A stretch of DNA of 64,000 bases from Ischnura elegans (lineage: Eukaryota > Arthropoda > Insecta > Odonata > Coenagrionidae), in the NCBI RefSeq assembly GCF_921293095.1, contig NC_060249.1, forward strand, positions 73,791,907 through 73,855,906, written 5' to 3'. This document shows, piece by piece, positions 22,773 through 32,050 of the stretch. The notes under the pieces were generated by a model, which saw only the letters and a list, made by a program, of their open reading frames with translations, did no database searches and was not told the DNA's origin. Positions within the stretch are counted from its first letter, which is position 1, and every line of letters starts with the position of its first letter. The position numbers were made by a program, and so were the translations under genes.

Positions 22773-25700
22773 GGATTCAACGCATAGAAATCAAGAATCT
22801 TGCATTGTTGTTCCAAAGATCTTTATGCTGCCGCAACGTGATCCAAGATATAATTACTCACTGGTTGAAAAAAAAATAGAATTGTGTTTTCATAAGCTGT
22901 ATTTCTACCAAGACAAGCAACGGTTTTTCACGATATGAGCAAAAGCTCCCGAACGATTATTATCGTTAACAGTCAAAGTAACCTGAACGAATTCATTATA
23001 CATTAGTCTCGAGTGTTGTGTACCAAATCTAAGGTTTGACCCTATAGATAAGGAGCACGGCCTTGGCCAGCGAAAACACGTTAACACGAAATAAAATAGT
23101 CAATCTATGGTAAGCAACAAGTTATGGTCTTTTATCTAAACTTCAAATCCACCCCAGGGCTACTTTCTTCATGTGTGATGGCAACATAGAATGGCACCTC
23201 CGTGTTATTACTAAGTTCCAACATATTAAAATAGAGTAATCTTTTCAACTACATCATAAAAATATTCTATATTTATAACAAAATTAACTTTAACAAAAGT
23301 GCTTATCGCTAATTAAGACGGAAATATTTCTATAATATTTCTAAACTTATCGATTCAAAATCGGAGATTATGTACAAACGAATGCAGTCTTTGCCGCCTT
23401 CGATTTTTGCTAAATGTATCGCTAACTTTCTCAAATGAGGGTGACTATCTCCGTAGTGGGTATCTCAAAATTGTTCACATCAAATACGATATATTATAAG
23501 ACGTAGAGATCGACGGTTTGGGAATTGTTTGATTGAAATAAGAAAAAAATACGCAAAACAAAAAATTAAATAAAACTGTTCAAAAGAAAAAAGTGGTGAA
23601 AATAAAGACATACTATTGCAAAAAAATAAAAAAGAACAAAACGCATAACAATGCAACAAAAAAATCAAACGCCACGCCGAAATTTCCTTTTTTGATTTTT
23701 CACTGCTCCCAGCCAACTGGCTGTCCACAGTGCGGTTCAATAATTTTCATCTCTTGATGAAATTAGTCACATAAAGTCACAGTGTGGCAGATAGGTATTT
23801 AAGGGGAGGCGATGGAGTGGGGGGCCAGGGCATATTCTGGAATTTTGTACTTCTCATTTTTATTGGGGGAGTAATTGAAAAAAATGATACTTCAAATTTA
23901 AAAAATGTTTTGGGCCAATCAGGGCCTTTTTCCGACTTCTGTTGCCGGTTAGCTTTAGTTCTTCTAAATTTAGTGTGCTTTTACACGCGCTCACTAGAAG
24001 CCTGTCTTTCTCATTCTCCTTCACTGACAGTGGAAAGGTTACACTGGTCCCCTTTACACTTGAATTGTCATTTTTTCCCTGCGTGAGTACTTGCTCATAT
24101 TCATCGCCGCTGAAGAGGTGGAAAATATTGAAAAAATAATTAATATAAAAAATTAATAAAAAATAAACAACCAAAAAATAATAAAACAAATAGTTATAAT
24201 TTAATAACATTGATTGATACCAATGTGATGGCTATCAAAAAGCCAATTCTACTGTTGTAAATATTAGTTTCTATTTCACACAGACAACACATTACACCCA
24301 CAACAGAACACGTGCACCATTTTTTCAATTAACAAATTGTTAACTGGTTGGTTGGGGTGAGCCAAGGCTCACCGTTACAGCAAGTACTTCAACGTGATGG
24401 GGACGGACGGTCATGAACTATAATTTTTGTGTTGAATTGTTTCACAGAAAAGAATTACCTTGGACCAGATGTCGAACGGTGGAAAACCGCATTTTCATAA
24501 ATGCTTTGCACGCTATGATTCACTTCCCAGACCGGTTGGCTTTCTGTCTGGTGGATTATAGTTGGTGTATGAACTAGTTTTATGGGGGCTGTTCAGTCTT
24601 TAAACTGATTGGGAAACTAAGGCGATATACAGTAGTGTAGTACGTAATTATTAAGTACATACATAAGTATTAAGTGCGCATAGTACGTAAATTTTCAGTC
24701 ACAAAAAACGGCTGTTTACACTTTATTCACGGAACATTCCGTTCGTTCAATAACACAGGGCATACGAGGAGTCCATCAAATAAAAAAACTAAAGGTTCTA
24801 ATTTAAATTTACACAACTTAACTATTTCTACCACACTGCAGCAGCACTTGATGGCATGAAATCTCATTTCACTCACACGAAATTTACATAGCGACCTCGA
24901 GACGTTTTTCAATTAAATACCCCGTGTAGACACAACGCAAAGTAACAAGTTGAACCAGTGTAACACCCCTAGTCGTACATGAGCGACGAAGGAGTCAAAA
25001 CAAGCATTCGGGACGGAGGACACAACTTTGTGAAGACGGAAGAATGGACTAGTCTAGACAGCGTCACTTAACACGGGACGGTTGGTCACTACGGTTGTCA
25101 ACATAGTAGACCCGGAGGGTATAATTCACCGAAAACAGCAATGTAATTCATGACTGAAAGCTTACAGAGGCCTGCAAGATGGGAGACCACAACTCTATGA
25201 TGCTTTCGTCCCATAGCAGTACATAATCCCGAACGCACATCTTCATAAGGGGATGTATCTACGTGATTCATATATTGAAAATAAGTAACTTATCCCAATA
25301 TCAACTAATTTAACTTTTTTAAATTATGGCATATTTCGACACCAATCTTAACTAACGCGATCGACATACATTCGAGACTCAAGCGAATCATCGTTGTAAC
25401 TACCCTATCAGTCAAATCACATACTCATTAATATTCTCCGCGGAATGGATTCTTCCCAACCCAACCAAAATCTGTTTCGATTAGGGGTGAGTATCATGAT
25501 AAAATCTCAAAATTATCAACTTGTATTATTTCTGACAGCAAAACAAAAAATTTACCGTGTTACGACATTGACAGACAGTTGAAATTAATAGAAAAATTAC
25601 TTGGACGGGGAAGGAGAAATGGACCTCAAGATATCAAGATAAAATTTTTCTTCGAAAAGTGGCACCGTAAGCTACCGCATGAAGTTCGTTTCCCGGTCCA

Positions 25701-26620
25701 GCAAATTATTCTCCAGTGGCCACTTCCGTGTATCTACATTAACACGGCTGACTTTTTTTTTAACTTCACTCACTATACCTTCAAAAAAGAGACATTTTTC
25801 ATCACTCACATGGAAGAATGCGCAATTAACTCAACGAGAGTCATCAATTCTCCATAGCTCGCACTAGGAAAATCACATTTCTCCACAAATATATTTGAAA
25901 TTGAGAAGGAATCATGCTATTCCACGGCCTGTCCCCGCATTTTTCTTATTTCATCGTCAACACAATAGTAGTTCTTCCGTCGGACTTTTGCCGTTAACGA
26001 TTTCACATGTCAATTTTATTTAGGCTTCACCGCGTGTTATTATCAGTAAATTCCAACGTTTTGCAACCCCAAAAATTCCCTCAGAAGAGGCAATCAGCAG
26101 GGTTTGCGACACGTCATAATTTTCCTTAAAAAAGGCGGTAACACCGGAAAAAAGTCACTCTTATCAAAACGATAATATATTTCCACCGAGAGCTGGGCAA
26201 AAGGGGCGCAAGTAGGGCGACTGGGAACACAATTTTGGTATATGGAATCACAAATTCCAGGGGGATTTGAAGAATAAGCAAGAAAATATTCTCAAACTTC
26301 GAGCACCCGCTAACATTAATTTAAAACGCAGTGGGAAGTTTCCATCACATACGAAAGCTAAACGACAACTATTTAACCGCATGCTACGAGTCGGTACGGT
26401 TCGACACGCCATCAAATTTTAGCCCTGAGTACAAGGATTTTTGTTTTGAGAGCATTTCTCCATAGTGATTGGGGGACATGAGCACAGTCGTTTCCGTTTT
26501 ACCAAAACGCACACGTCGAAATGAATAAATTAACACAAAAAAACTAACTAATCTAGACTTATTGCATAGAAATGTAGTACACTACCAATGGAAAAATAAT
26601 TACGGGAGTGTTCTACAAAA
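22773..26620. other. 3.8 kb AT-rich stretch, nothing recognised
   Basis: Frames of 60-116 codons at 23480-24210, 24674-24912 and 25579-25867 are AT-driven and unrecognised. If the minus-strand ABCG-like first exon at 27.3 kb is real, this stretch could be its first intron. I saw no second exon with a Walker A motif by eye. Confidence 0.35.
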
Positions 26621-26636
26621 TATTTTTACTATTTAA

Positions 26637-27115
26637 GACCCGTTTGAAACATCTTCAGGTAGATATATATGCCAATAGGAAAGTGAAAAAATCTGCTAAC
26701 ACTAGGAGAAGCTTATCGCGACGACCAAAAATATTTTGCACAAGGCTACAATAACGATTAAACCACGGCGCCGCTGCAACGATAACACCGAAATATAGTC
26801 TGCAGAAAATACAACCGTAAATCTCTGGGAATATAATCAGAACTAAGATGCATTACTTGAAAAATATTTTTCGACCCGTTTGAAATACCCCCAGGTAGAG
26901 ATATACATCAACAAGAGGGTTAAAAACATCTGTTGACACTTGGTAAAAACACACGACCAAAATATTTTGCAGAAGGCTATAATAATGATTTAACCACAAA
27001 CTACATTAGAGCCCCATCACGGCGCCAACACCCAAATGTAGTCCACGCCGCAGAGTCTGAAGAAAATACGAACGTAAATCTGCCAGAATATAATCAGAAA
27101 AAGGATGCGTATTCG
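26637..27115 (+). repeat. imperfect tandem duplication, two units of about 240 bp
   Basis: Unit 1 (about 26637-26872) and unit 2 (about 26873-27115) share, in order, GACCCGTTTGAAA, CAGGTAGA, ACGACCAAAA-ATATTTTGCA, GGCTA-AATAA-GATT, CGGCGCC, GAAAATAC and GAATATAATCAGAA. Spacing between equivalent words is 236-257 bp because of indels. Neither unit encodes a recognised protein. Confidence 0.75.
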
Positions 27116-27313
27116 ACATTCATACTTGTTTTTAGTACTTCTTCGTTCTTAGCACTCAATTTTTAATCTTTGGTAACCATAGTAACCCGGACGCCACCGA
27201 AGTCAAATTTTTAGTCGACACAAATGTCTACCACGAACACAAAACACGATGAGACAACCGCGGGTGATTAATGCACATTTCCGGGAAATCCGAGGAGGAA
27301 AACCGAAAAAGAA

Positions 27314-27496
27314 TTATCCGGAATGCGTCGCCCGCTTACCGCTGTTCCTCCAACTACGCGCAGTGTAGCAGAGGTCCTCGAAGCCCACGTCTATCCTGGC
27401 GAGGGGCTTCCGGGCGCAGAGGGCCAGTTCCTCACAGCCTTCCTCCATTGCCAGGCGGAGAGAGGTCAGCGCACTGCTCGTCACTGCCGGCTCCAC
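27314..27496 (-). CDS. candidate first coding exon of an ABCG-type half-transporter
   Basis: ABCG proteins are ATP-binding-cassette half-transporters that dimerise to export lipids or other hydrophobic compounds. Their N-terminus leads into the nucleotide-binding domain through a segment of the form 'VDIxFxDLxYTV'. This minus-strand frame starts at 27496 with MEPAVTSSALTSLRLAMEEG and reaches LARIDVGFEDLCYTARSWRN, which fits that segment. Right after WRNS comes a strong splice donor (AGCG|GTAAGC near 27336). The exon therefore ends there, in phase 1, and the remaining codons to the stop are intron. Balanced codon use and a CpG-rich setting support a real 5' exon. Walker A and later exons would lie at lower coordinates and were not seen, so they may be outside the window. 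The assignment rests on about 15 residues and could be wrong. Confidence 0.45.
   Translation of the reverse strand: MEPAVTSSALTSLRLAMEEGCEELALCARKPLARIDVGFEDLCYTARSWRNSGKRATHSG
27335..27342 (-). other. candidate 5' splice site of the ABCG-like exon
   Basis: Minus-strand G|GTAAGC directly follows the conserved DLCYTARSWRNS segment and matches the metazoan donor consensus through +5. Confidence 0.4.
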
Positions 27497-27580
27497 TCAC
27501 AGACTGCTTACACACAGCCCCTCTCTCTCCGGAAGGCGCGATGCTCTGCAGCGGCAGTGGTGGTAGGAGCTGTGCCGTTC

Positions 27581-27613
27581 ACGGGTGAGTCGTTCTCTGA
27601 ACGACTCACCCGT
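27581..27613. repeat. perfect 15-bp palindrome with 3-nt loop
   Basis: ACGGGTGAGTCGTTC, loop TCT, then GAACGACTCACCCGT. It lies about 85 bp upstream of the candidate ABCG start codon, so it could be a 5' UTR hairpin or a dimeric transcription-factor site. Each arm contains TGAGTC/GACTCA, the core half of an AP-1-type site. Confidence 0.7.
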
Positions 27614-28150
27614 ATACATGTACCGACTCCATTGAAACAGTCGATAAGATCGCCGAGTGACCGCACACTCCACAATTCACCTGTCCTATACCTAATGAAA
27701 AAAATTACAACATGTGGACTAACCGGTGAGCACCCGCAGAACGTTCAATAGACAATTTGCACCAGTTTGTGTCGTCCATGCGCGACCATATTTTTCAGTT
27801 CAAATCCTTCAGAATGCCTATTGTATCATCAGGGAAGTTCATGTGTTTGTCATGTATGAAGTTTGATTCGTAAAATTATTTTTTTTTCCGTCCCTTTGAG
27901 TGATAACTCAAGCGATAGCTTTTCAGGGACCAAAGAAATGATCGCTCGACCCGTCATTTTCTGAATCACACGGTCATTTCAACCGTCCCTTTTTCTATCG
28001 CTTATTCCGTCACTTTCCGTAGTTACAGCAGTCGTTCAATTAAAAGACAATCGTGGCGTTACAAACGCTGTTAGCGGCTGATGGGCAGTGCCCGAGGATG
28101 TTGTAAATATCTGGAGACGCTGTTTCCGAGTTTTTGGCGGGGACAATGTT

Positions 28151-28160
28151 CCGCCATCTT
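28151..28160 (-). promoter_or_regulatory. possible AAGATGGCGG promoter motif
   Basis: The minus strand reads AAGATGGCGG, a motif recognised by YY1/Pleiohomeotic-type factors and frequent near transcription starts. It lies about 650 bp upstream of the candidate ABCG start. This is a single motif match only. Confidence 0.2.
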
Positions 28161-28292
28161 TGTTAGACAATTTTTGGACTCGGTTTCCGACTGATATTTT
28201 GAGTAGGCTGATTTTTGTTCTAAAAATGAACGTAATTAAGTGAAAAATGCTACCGTAATCATTAGTATTTCGCCGGTGATTGCCATCGGATT

Positions 28293-28576
28293 TTTCCCAT
28301 CCGTGGCGTAACTATGGGGAAGGGGATAGATCCCCCCTCCCAAAGCCTCAGAGAAACAAAAAAAATATTTAAAGACATTGCCTTGATTTGACTAATAATT
28401 ACTGCATCTGCTTTAAGTTAAATTTTATGTGACAAAATGATGTAAAATGTATTTCCAGGCAAGTCATTTTTCAAAAATTTTCCCGGAAATTGTGTTGCTT
28501 GGGGGGGGGGGGGTCGCCACCTCAGGCCATCTCAACCCCCCCAAAGCATATTCCAAGTTACGCCACTGTTTCCCAT
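28293..28576. repeat. 8-bp target-site duplications around the 28.3-kb MITE
   Basis: TTTCCCAT occurs at 28293-28300 and again exactly at 28569-28576, bracketing the element at 28301-28568. Confidence 0.8.
28301..28568 (+). mobile_element. hAT-type MITE (family CAGTGGCGTAACT)
   Basis: The ends CCGTGGCGTAACTATGG and CCAAGTTACGCCACTG are inverted, with one change in the outer bases of the left end. The flanks are a perfect 8-bp duplication. The interior has GATCCCCCCTCCC near the left end and a 14-G tract plus CAACCCCCCC near the right end. There is no coding capacity. Confidence 0.85.
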
Positions 28577-28966
28577 AATTAGCTATACTTCTTTAATGCA
28601 TAAATTCTTTTTCTGTTAGCCACTGTACTGGTGGGGATATCATTGACAATATACTTTTGCACTGTAATTGTTATATTTACGTTGGCTATAAAAATTTAAT
28701 ACCAGTATAAGTGCAGGGAAATGACTACTTAGTTTGCAATCGTAAAATTTTATTTTCAGCCAAGATGGTTGTAGAACGTAACCGCGATTATTGATTATAA
28801 TTTTTCCCTGGGAAAAGATTTGAGTCATAACTTCGCGAAGGCTACCAATAAAGTAAGAAAAAAAGGTTTACATTGTGCGTTCCGTAGTTTATTTTAATGT
28901 ATTAACGAGTGATGACCAAAAATTTCAGCAAACAGCAAGCATTGACCCTTATGGGATTGTCAATGT

Positions 28967-29237
28967 CAGTGGCGTAGCCAGGGGGGCGGTCCGGGGGGTC
29001 CGGACCCCCTCCCCCGAAATATAAAAGCACAATTACTTTGCTTCATAAAAGAACAGAAAATATTGAAAATTGATGAATTTACAAAAGATTTATTTGTCCA
29101 ATGAAGTTTTCTTTTAAATTATGAAAAGTGTTTAAAATTAGTTAAAAACCCTCTCCTGAGTAATCTTTTTTTCAAAAAATTTCCCCTTATTTTGACCCCC
29201 CCCCCCCCCAAGAACGAAATTCCTGGCTACGCCACTG
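28967..29237 (+). mobile_element. hAT-type MITE (family CAGTGGCGTAGCCAGG)
   Basis: The terminal inverted repeats CAGTGGCGTAGCCAGG and CCTGGCTACGCCACTG are perfect for 16 bp. The flanking duplication GTCAATGT (28959-28966 and 29238-29245) is also perfect. The subterminal GGTCCGGGGGGTCCGGACCC is self-complementary. The well-preserved ends suggest a relatively young insertion. Non-autonomous. Confidence 0.9.
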
Positions 29238-29245
29238 GTCAATGT

Positions 29246-29582
29246 TTTGGTCAAAGTGGGCGTGGCTTGTCCTACCCAGAAACGCCCATTCTGGACACAC
29301 TTCGCTCCACGCTCGAAACCAGTGGTGCCCCCTCCAGGTATTTACAACCTCATTGACAGTAATGGCTTCAGCGACGGAAAAAAGGTCGTGCCGATTTAAG
29401 GAAAAAGGTATAGAAATCCCACCCTTGGAGCTATCGCGGGAAATGAACCCCTGAAACGGTAATTTTTTCGGCCATAATTAGAGCGATTGCTGTATCTGTC
29501 CCTCCAAAGGGATGGAAAACAATGATCGCAACATTCAGGCTTTACATTTCGAGGGGAGTGCATTTGATGGCAGTGAACAGTA
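29246..29582. other. short unassigned stretch between MITEs
   Basis: A 70-codon plus frame (29242-29454) starts inside the MITE flank and has no recognisable product. Confidence 0.4.
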
Positions 29583-29590
29583 ATCAGAAT

Positions 29591-29760
29591 CAGTGGCGGA
29601 TCCAGGATAGGGACAAAAGGGGAGGGGCTATGTGGGGTTAAAAATTACAGCAGTAGTTGGGTTCGGAAAAAATTACCATTCTATCTAGTGTAAACTGGAT
29701 ACCCAAATAGTGTAAATGGGCTATAGTCCCCTTAGCCCCCCCTCCATAGATGCGCCACTG
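29591..29760 (+). mobile_element. hAT-type MITE (family CAGTGGCGGATC), uninterrupted reference copy
   Basis: The ends CAGTGGCGGATCCAGG and CATAGATGCGCCACTG are inverted repeats. The flanks ATCAGAAT (29583-29590) and AGCAGAAT (29761-29768) match at 7 of 8. At 170 bp it is the complete form of the family seen at 15596 and 21803. It carries the undisturbed site CTATCTAGTGTAAACTGG into which fold-back B inserted at 15.7 kb. Confidence 0.85.
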
Positions 29761-29768
29761 AGCAGAAT

Positions 29769-30209
29769 CACCAAAAAATTTAGGGGGGTTGATACTCTTA
29801 AACCAAAACCCCAGCATTGCTCAGTCGGTAGATTTGCGCTATACCCGAGCGCTAATCCCTCTGCGATTTTACGAGAATTTTAAACAGATAAATTCTCAAC
29901 TACATTTATTAATGCTAATAGTGGATTGTTTCCCGTAAACAATTATTTTGAATGTAAATAATGACCCAGCCTCTGGCGATTCGCAATTTTTTGTTGAATT
30001 GCACGAACGGTAAATCCATATTTGGCATGAAAGCTGAATACTTTCGGATGGAAGGGGGGAGGGGTCACACTCCATTCCATTTCCTCCAATCGTTTCGTAG
30101 GGGGTTTTAACATCTTGACGCCCCTCTCCTGGAATCATTTCGCTCCTTATGAACGATTTAAAGAATTAAATCATTGCTAAGAACGAAGTCAAATGATCCG
30201 AATCATGAG
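29769..30209. other. intergenic DNA
   Basis: Contains a weak tRNA-like A-box word (TTGCTCAGTCGGTAGA at about 29817) without a matching B box. Not enough to call a tRNA or SINE. Confidence 0.35.
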
Positions 30210-30455
30210 AACGAAATCCCCACCTCTCCGTCCTAGGACTGGGGAATTGTGGCGGGGCCGGTGGGTGGGGGCGGTAGGCGGTCTCTCCCAAGAGAGGAGC
30301 GTATAATACGGTGGTCAGGGACAGCTCAGAGGAGGCAGAGATGAGGGTTGAGGTTGCCGTTCCGCAAGGCTTCCATCTGGCGGACGAAAGGGCCAACTTA
30401 ACGGAGTCTCGCAAGAACTCGTTCGCCTCACACCCTCAGGGAACGAACTAGTAGT
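30210..30455. other. GC-rich patch with a small plus frame
   Basis: This GC-rich block has a plus-strand frame from ATG 30340 to TAG 30450: 36 codons beginning MRVEVAVPQGFHLADERANL. A TATAATA-like word (about 30302) lies 30-40 bp upstream. It could be a first exon or a small ORF. No family is recognised and minus-strand frames also run through. Confidence 0.25.
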
Positions 30456-30545
30456 AACTTTGTCTTTTCTTTCCTGCGGGAGGATAACGAAAAAAAGGAT
30501 GGGCCGAATATGTGACATACGTTGACTCTGTGATGCGAACTAAGT

Positions 30546-30786
30546 CAAGGGCGTACCCAGGATCAAAACAAGGGAGGGCAAGCCATGGCTGTTCAAGTTG
30601 TCGGTAAGATTTAAGAATGGAAAAGGTGAATGAAATCAACATTTTAAGGAAACTGTAACAGCTCTTTAATAGTTTTTAAAATTATTTGCTTGAAAAATAA
30701 TATTTTCCTTAAAGACATTTGCGATTTTTGCTTCTGGGGGGGTGGGGGCAGCTGTCCCCTCCTGCCCCTCGCTGGGTACGCCCATG
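30546..30786 (+). mobile_element. hAT-type MITE (family CAWGGGCGTACCCAG)
   Basis: The left end CAAGGGCGTACCCAGG and the right end CGCTGGGTACGCCCATG are inverted repeats with one terminal mismatch. The flanks AACTAAGT and AACACAAG are only partly alike, so the duplication is eroded or the boundary is off by a base. A G/C-rich subterminal block lies at about 30736-30770, as in its neighbours. Confidence 0.65.
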
Positions 30787-31599
30787 AACACAAGTGCACA
30801 ATGTGATATTTCCCGGTCGTACCCCGCTGCTATTGACGGCCGGGACGGCGACGATCCACATTCTTTACTTTCAATGTCCGCGCCGAAAGCGCGTTTGAAA
30901 ATGCGGTACCATTGAGTCCAATACTCACCCCAAACAGCTACTTTACAGTAAGTATGGGATTTCCAGTTAGTTAGTATGTTTGTTTTTTGGGGTGCGTCGA
31001 CAGCAAAGGTCATTTTGCACCACAACCGTCCTTACGTAAAACAATTTAGGTGTTTAATGGAACATTATAAAGGGTATTAATATAAAAAATAAAAAAATAT
31101 GCTCAATCTGTTTAAATTAATTTACAGTTTATTAAAAACGCTAATTTCCTTTAATAAGGCAATTACTCGAGACAAACGCTCCGGACAACCACCGAGGGTA
31201 TGATTTAAGGGGCCGTTAAGGGCCTAATTCTTTCGATGGTTTTTCGGTTTGTTTATTATGTTTAGATAATAACTGCGCACCAATCCCAACTCATCACGCT
31301 CCTCTACACTCTATTCTAATAAACCTAATAATCATCCACGTTTTATTCTCCGAGTGATGAGATGCTTATTTTTTACTTTTTAATGCATTTTATACTGTTT
31401 TCGGAAAAAGCGTGTTTTCTTAATTTTTTTAAATTATATTTTACTTAACCCTTTCTGTCAGATATGCAGATATAGTAGGATTCTAAGATAATGCCCTCAG
31501 AGTCGATCAAAAAGATACCTGTTTGATACATGCTCAAGCAATCTAAGCCTAAGACTTATCCTACGAACTCCCAGGCTAATTCATCAAAAAGCTGCGTAA
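30787..31599. other. intergenic DNA, nothing recognised
   Basis: The minus frame 30666-31025 overlaps the MITE end and has no recognisable domain. Confidence 0.35.
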
Positions 31600-31619
31600 C
31601 TCTATCTGTTTGGCGAACA

Positions 31620-32050
31620 TTGTTCACAGATTTTAACGAATCCTGCAGCTTTCATTTGCATTTTATTTAGTTCATGGATCAATTTTTGTCGCGCCGGATC
31701 CTATATGCCAGCAGCCTATTCAAGGTGCGGACTGACGGGTGTGAAATAGCACCTCTCATTCAAAAAGGGTTTGATTCTTTTCCGCCAAATGGTGGCTGTG
31801 AATGCCCCTCGGGCTTTCCACCGGGTTTGGGGACTTCATTTCTGCCGACGTTTCGATGAAATACTTTTCCATCGTCCTCAGGGCTCGGCATCCACCAGTC
31901 CTGAAGAAGATGGAAAAGTATTTCACCGACACGTCGGCTGAAATGGAGTCCCTAACCCGGTGGAAAGCCCAAGAGATATTCACTGTCACCTCTGATTTAC
32001 TTTCTCCTCATAAAACCTTCCTAAAACACACGAGACGAATCCTGGAGTTA
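31620..32050 (-). mobile_element. LINE reverse-transcriptase fragment split by a fold-back
   Basis: On the minus strand, 31987-32045 encodes TPGFVSCVLGRFYEEKVNQR. After the 226-bp fold-back C is skipped, 31760-31625 continues as HLE-stop-AAGI-stop-DPARQKL and NKMQMKAAGFVKI. The same order is uninterrupted in the related fragment at 59.5-59.7 kb (GRFSNEKVKERCYSALVRPH, LEYAASIRDP, KAAQFVKNC). The segment is the RT 'LVRPxLEYAA...W.P...IxxxExxQRxAARF' region. Stops make it a pseudogene. Confidence 0.7.
31761..31986 (-). mobile_element. fold-back insertion C, nested in a LINE
   Basis: The inverted arms run from about 31798 to 31890 and 31900 to 31986, both containing GGGCTTTCCACCGGGTT and GCCGACG. 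The tail of about 37 bp lies outside the left arm. The duplication CACCTCTCATT (31750-31760) / CACCTCTGATT (31987-31997) matches at 10 of 11. The paralogous LINE at 59616 carries the site once (CACCTCTCCTT), an independent empty site. The left-arm core, read on the minus strand, is CTGAGGA, a helix of about 8 bp with one bulge, then GAAACGTCGG. The arm sequence is shared with copy D. Confidence 0.8.

Noticed and set aside
29817..29860. tRNA-like A box (TTGCTCAGTCGGTAGA)
   Set aside because: No B box or tRNA fold could be completed downstream.
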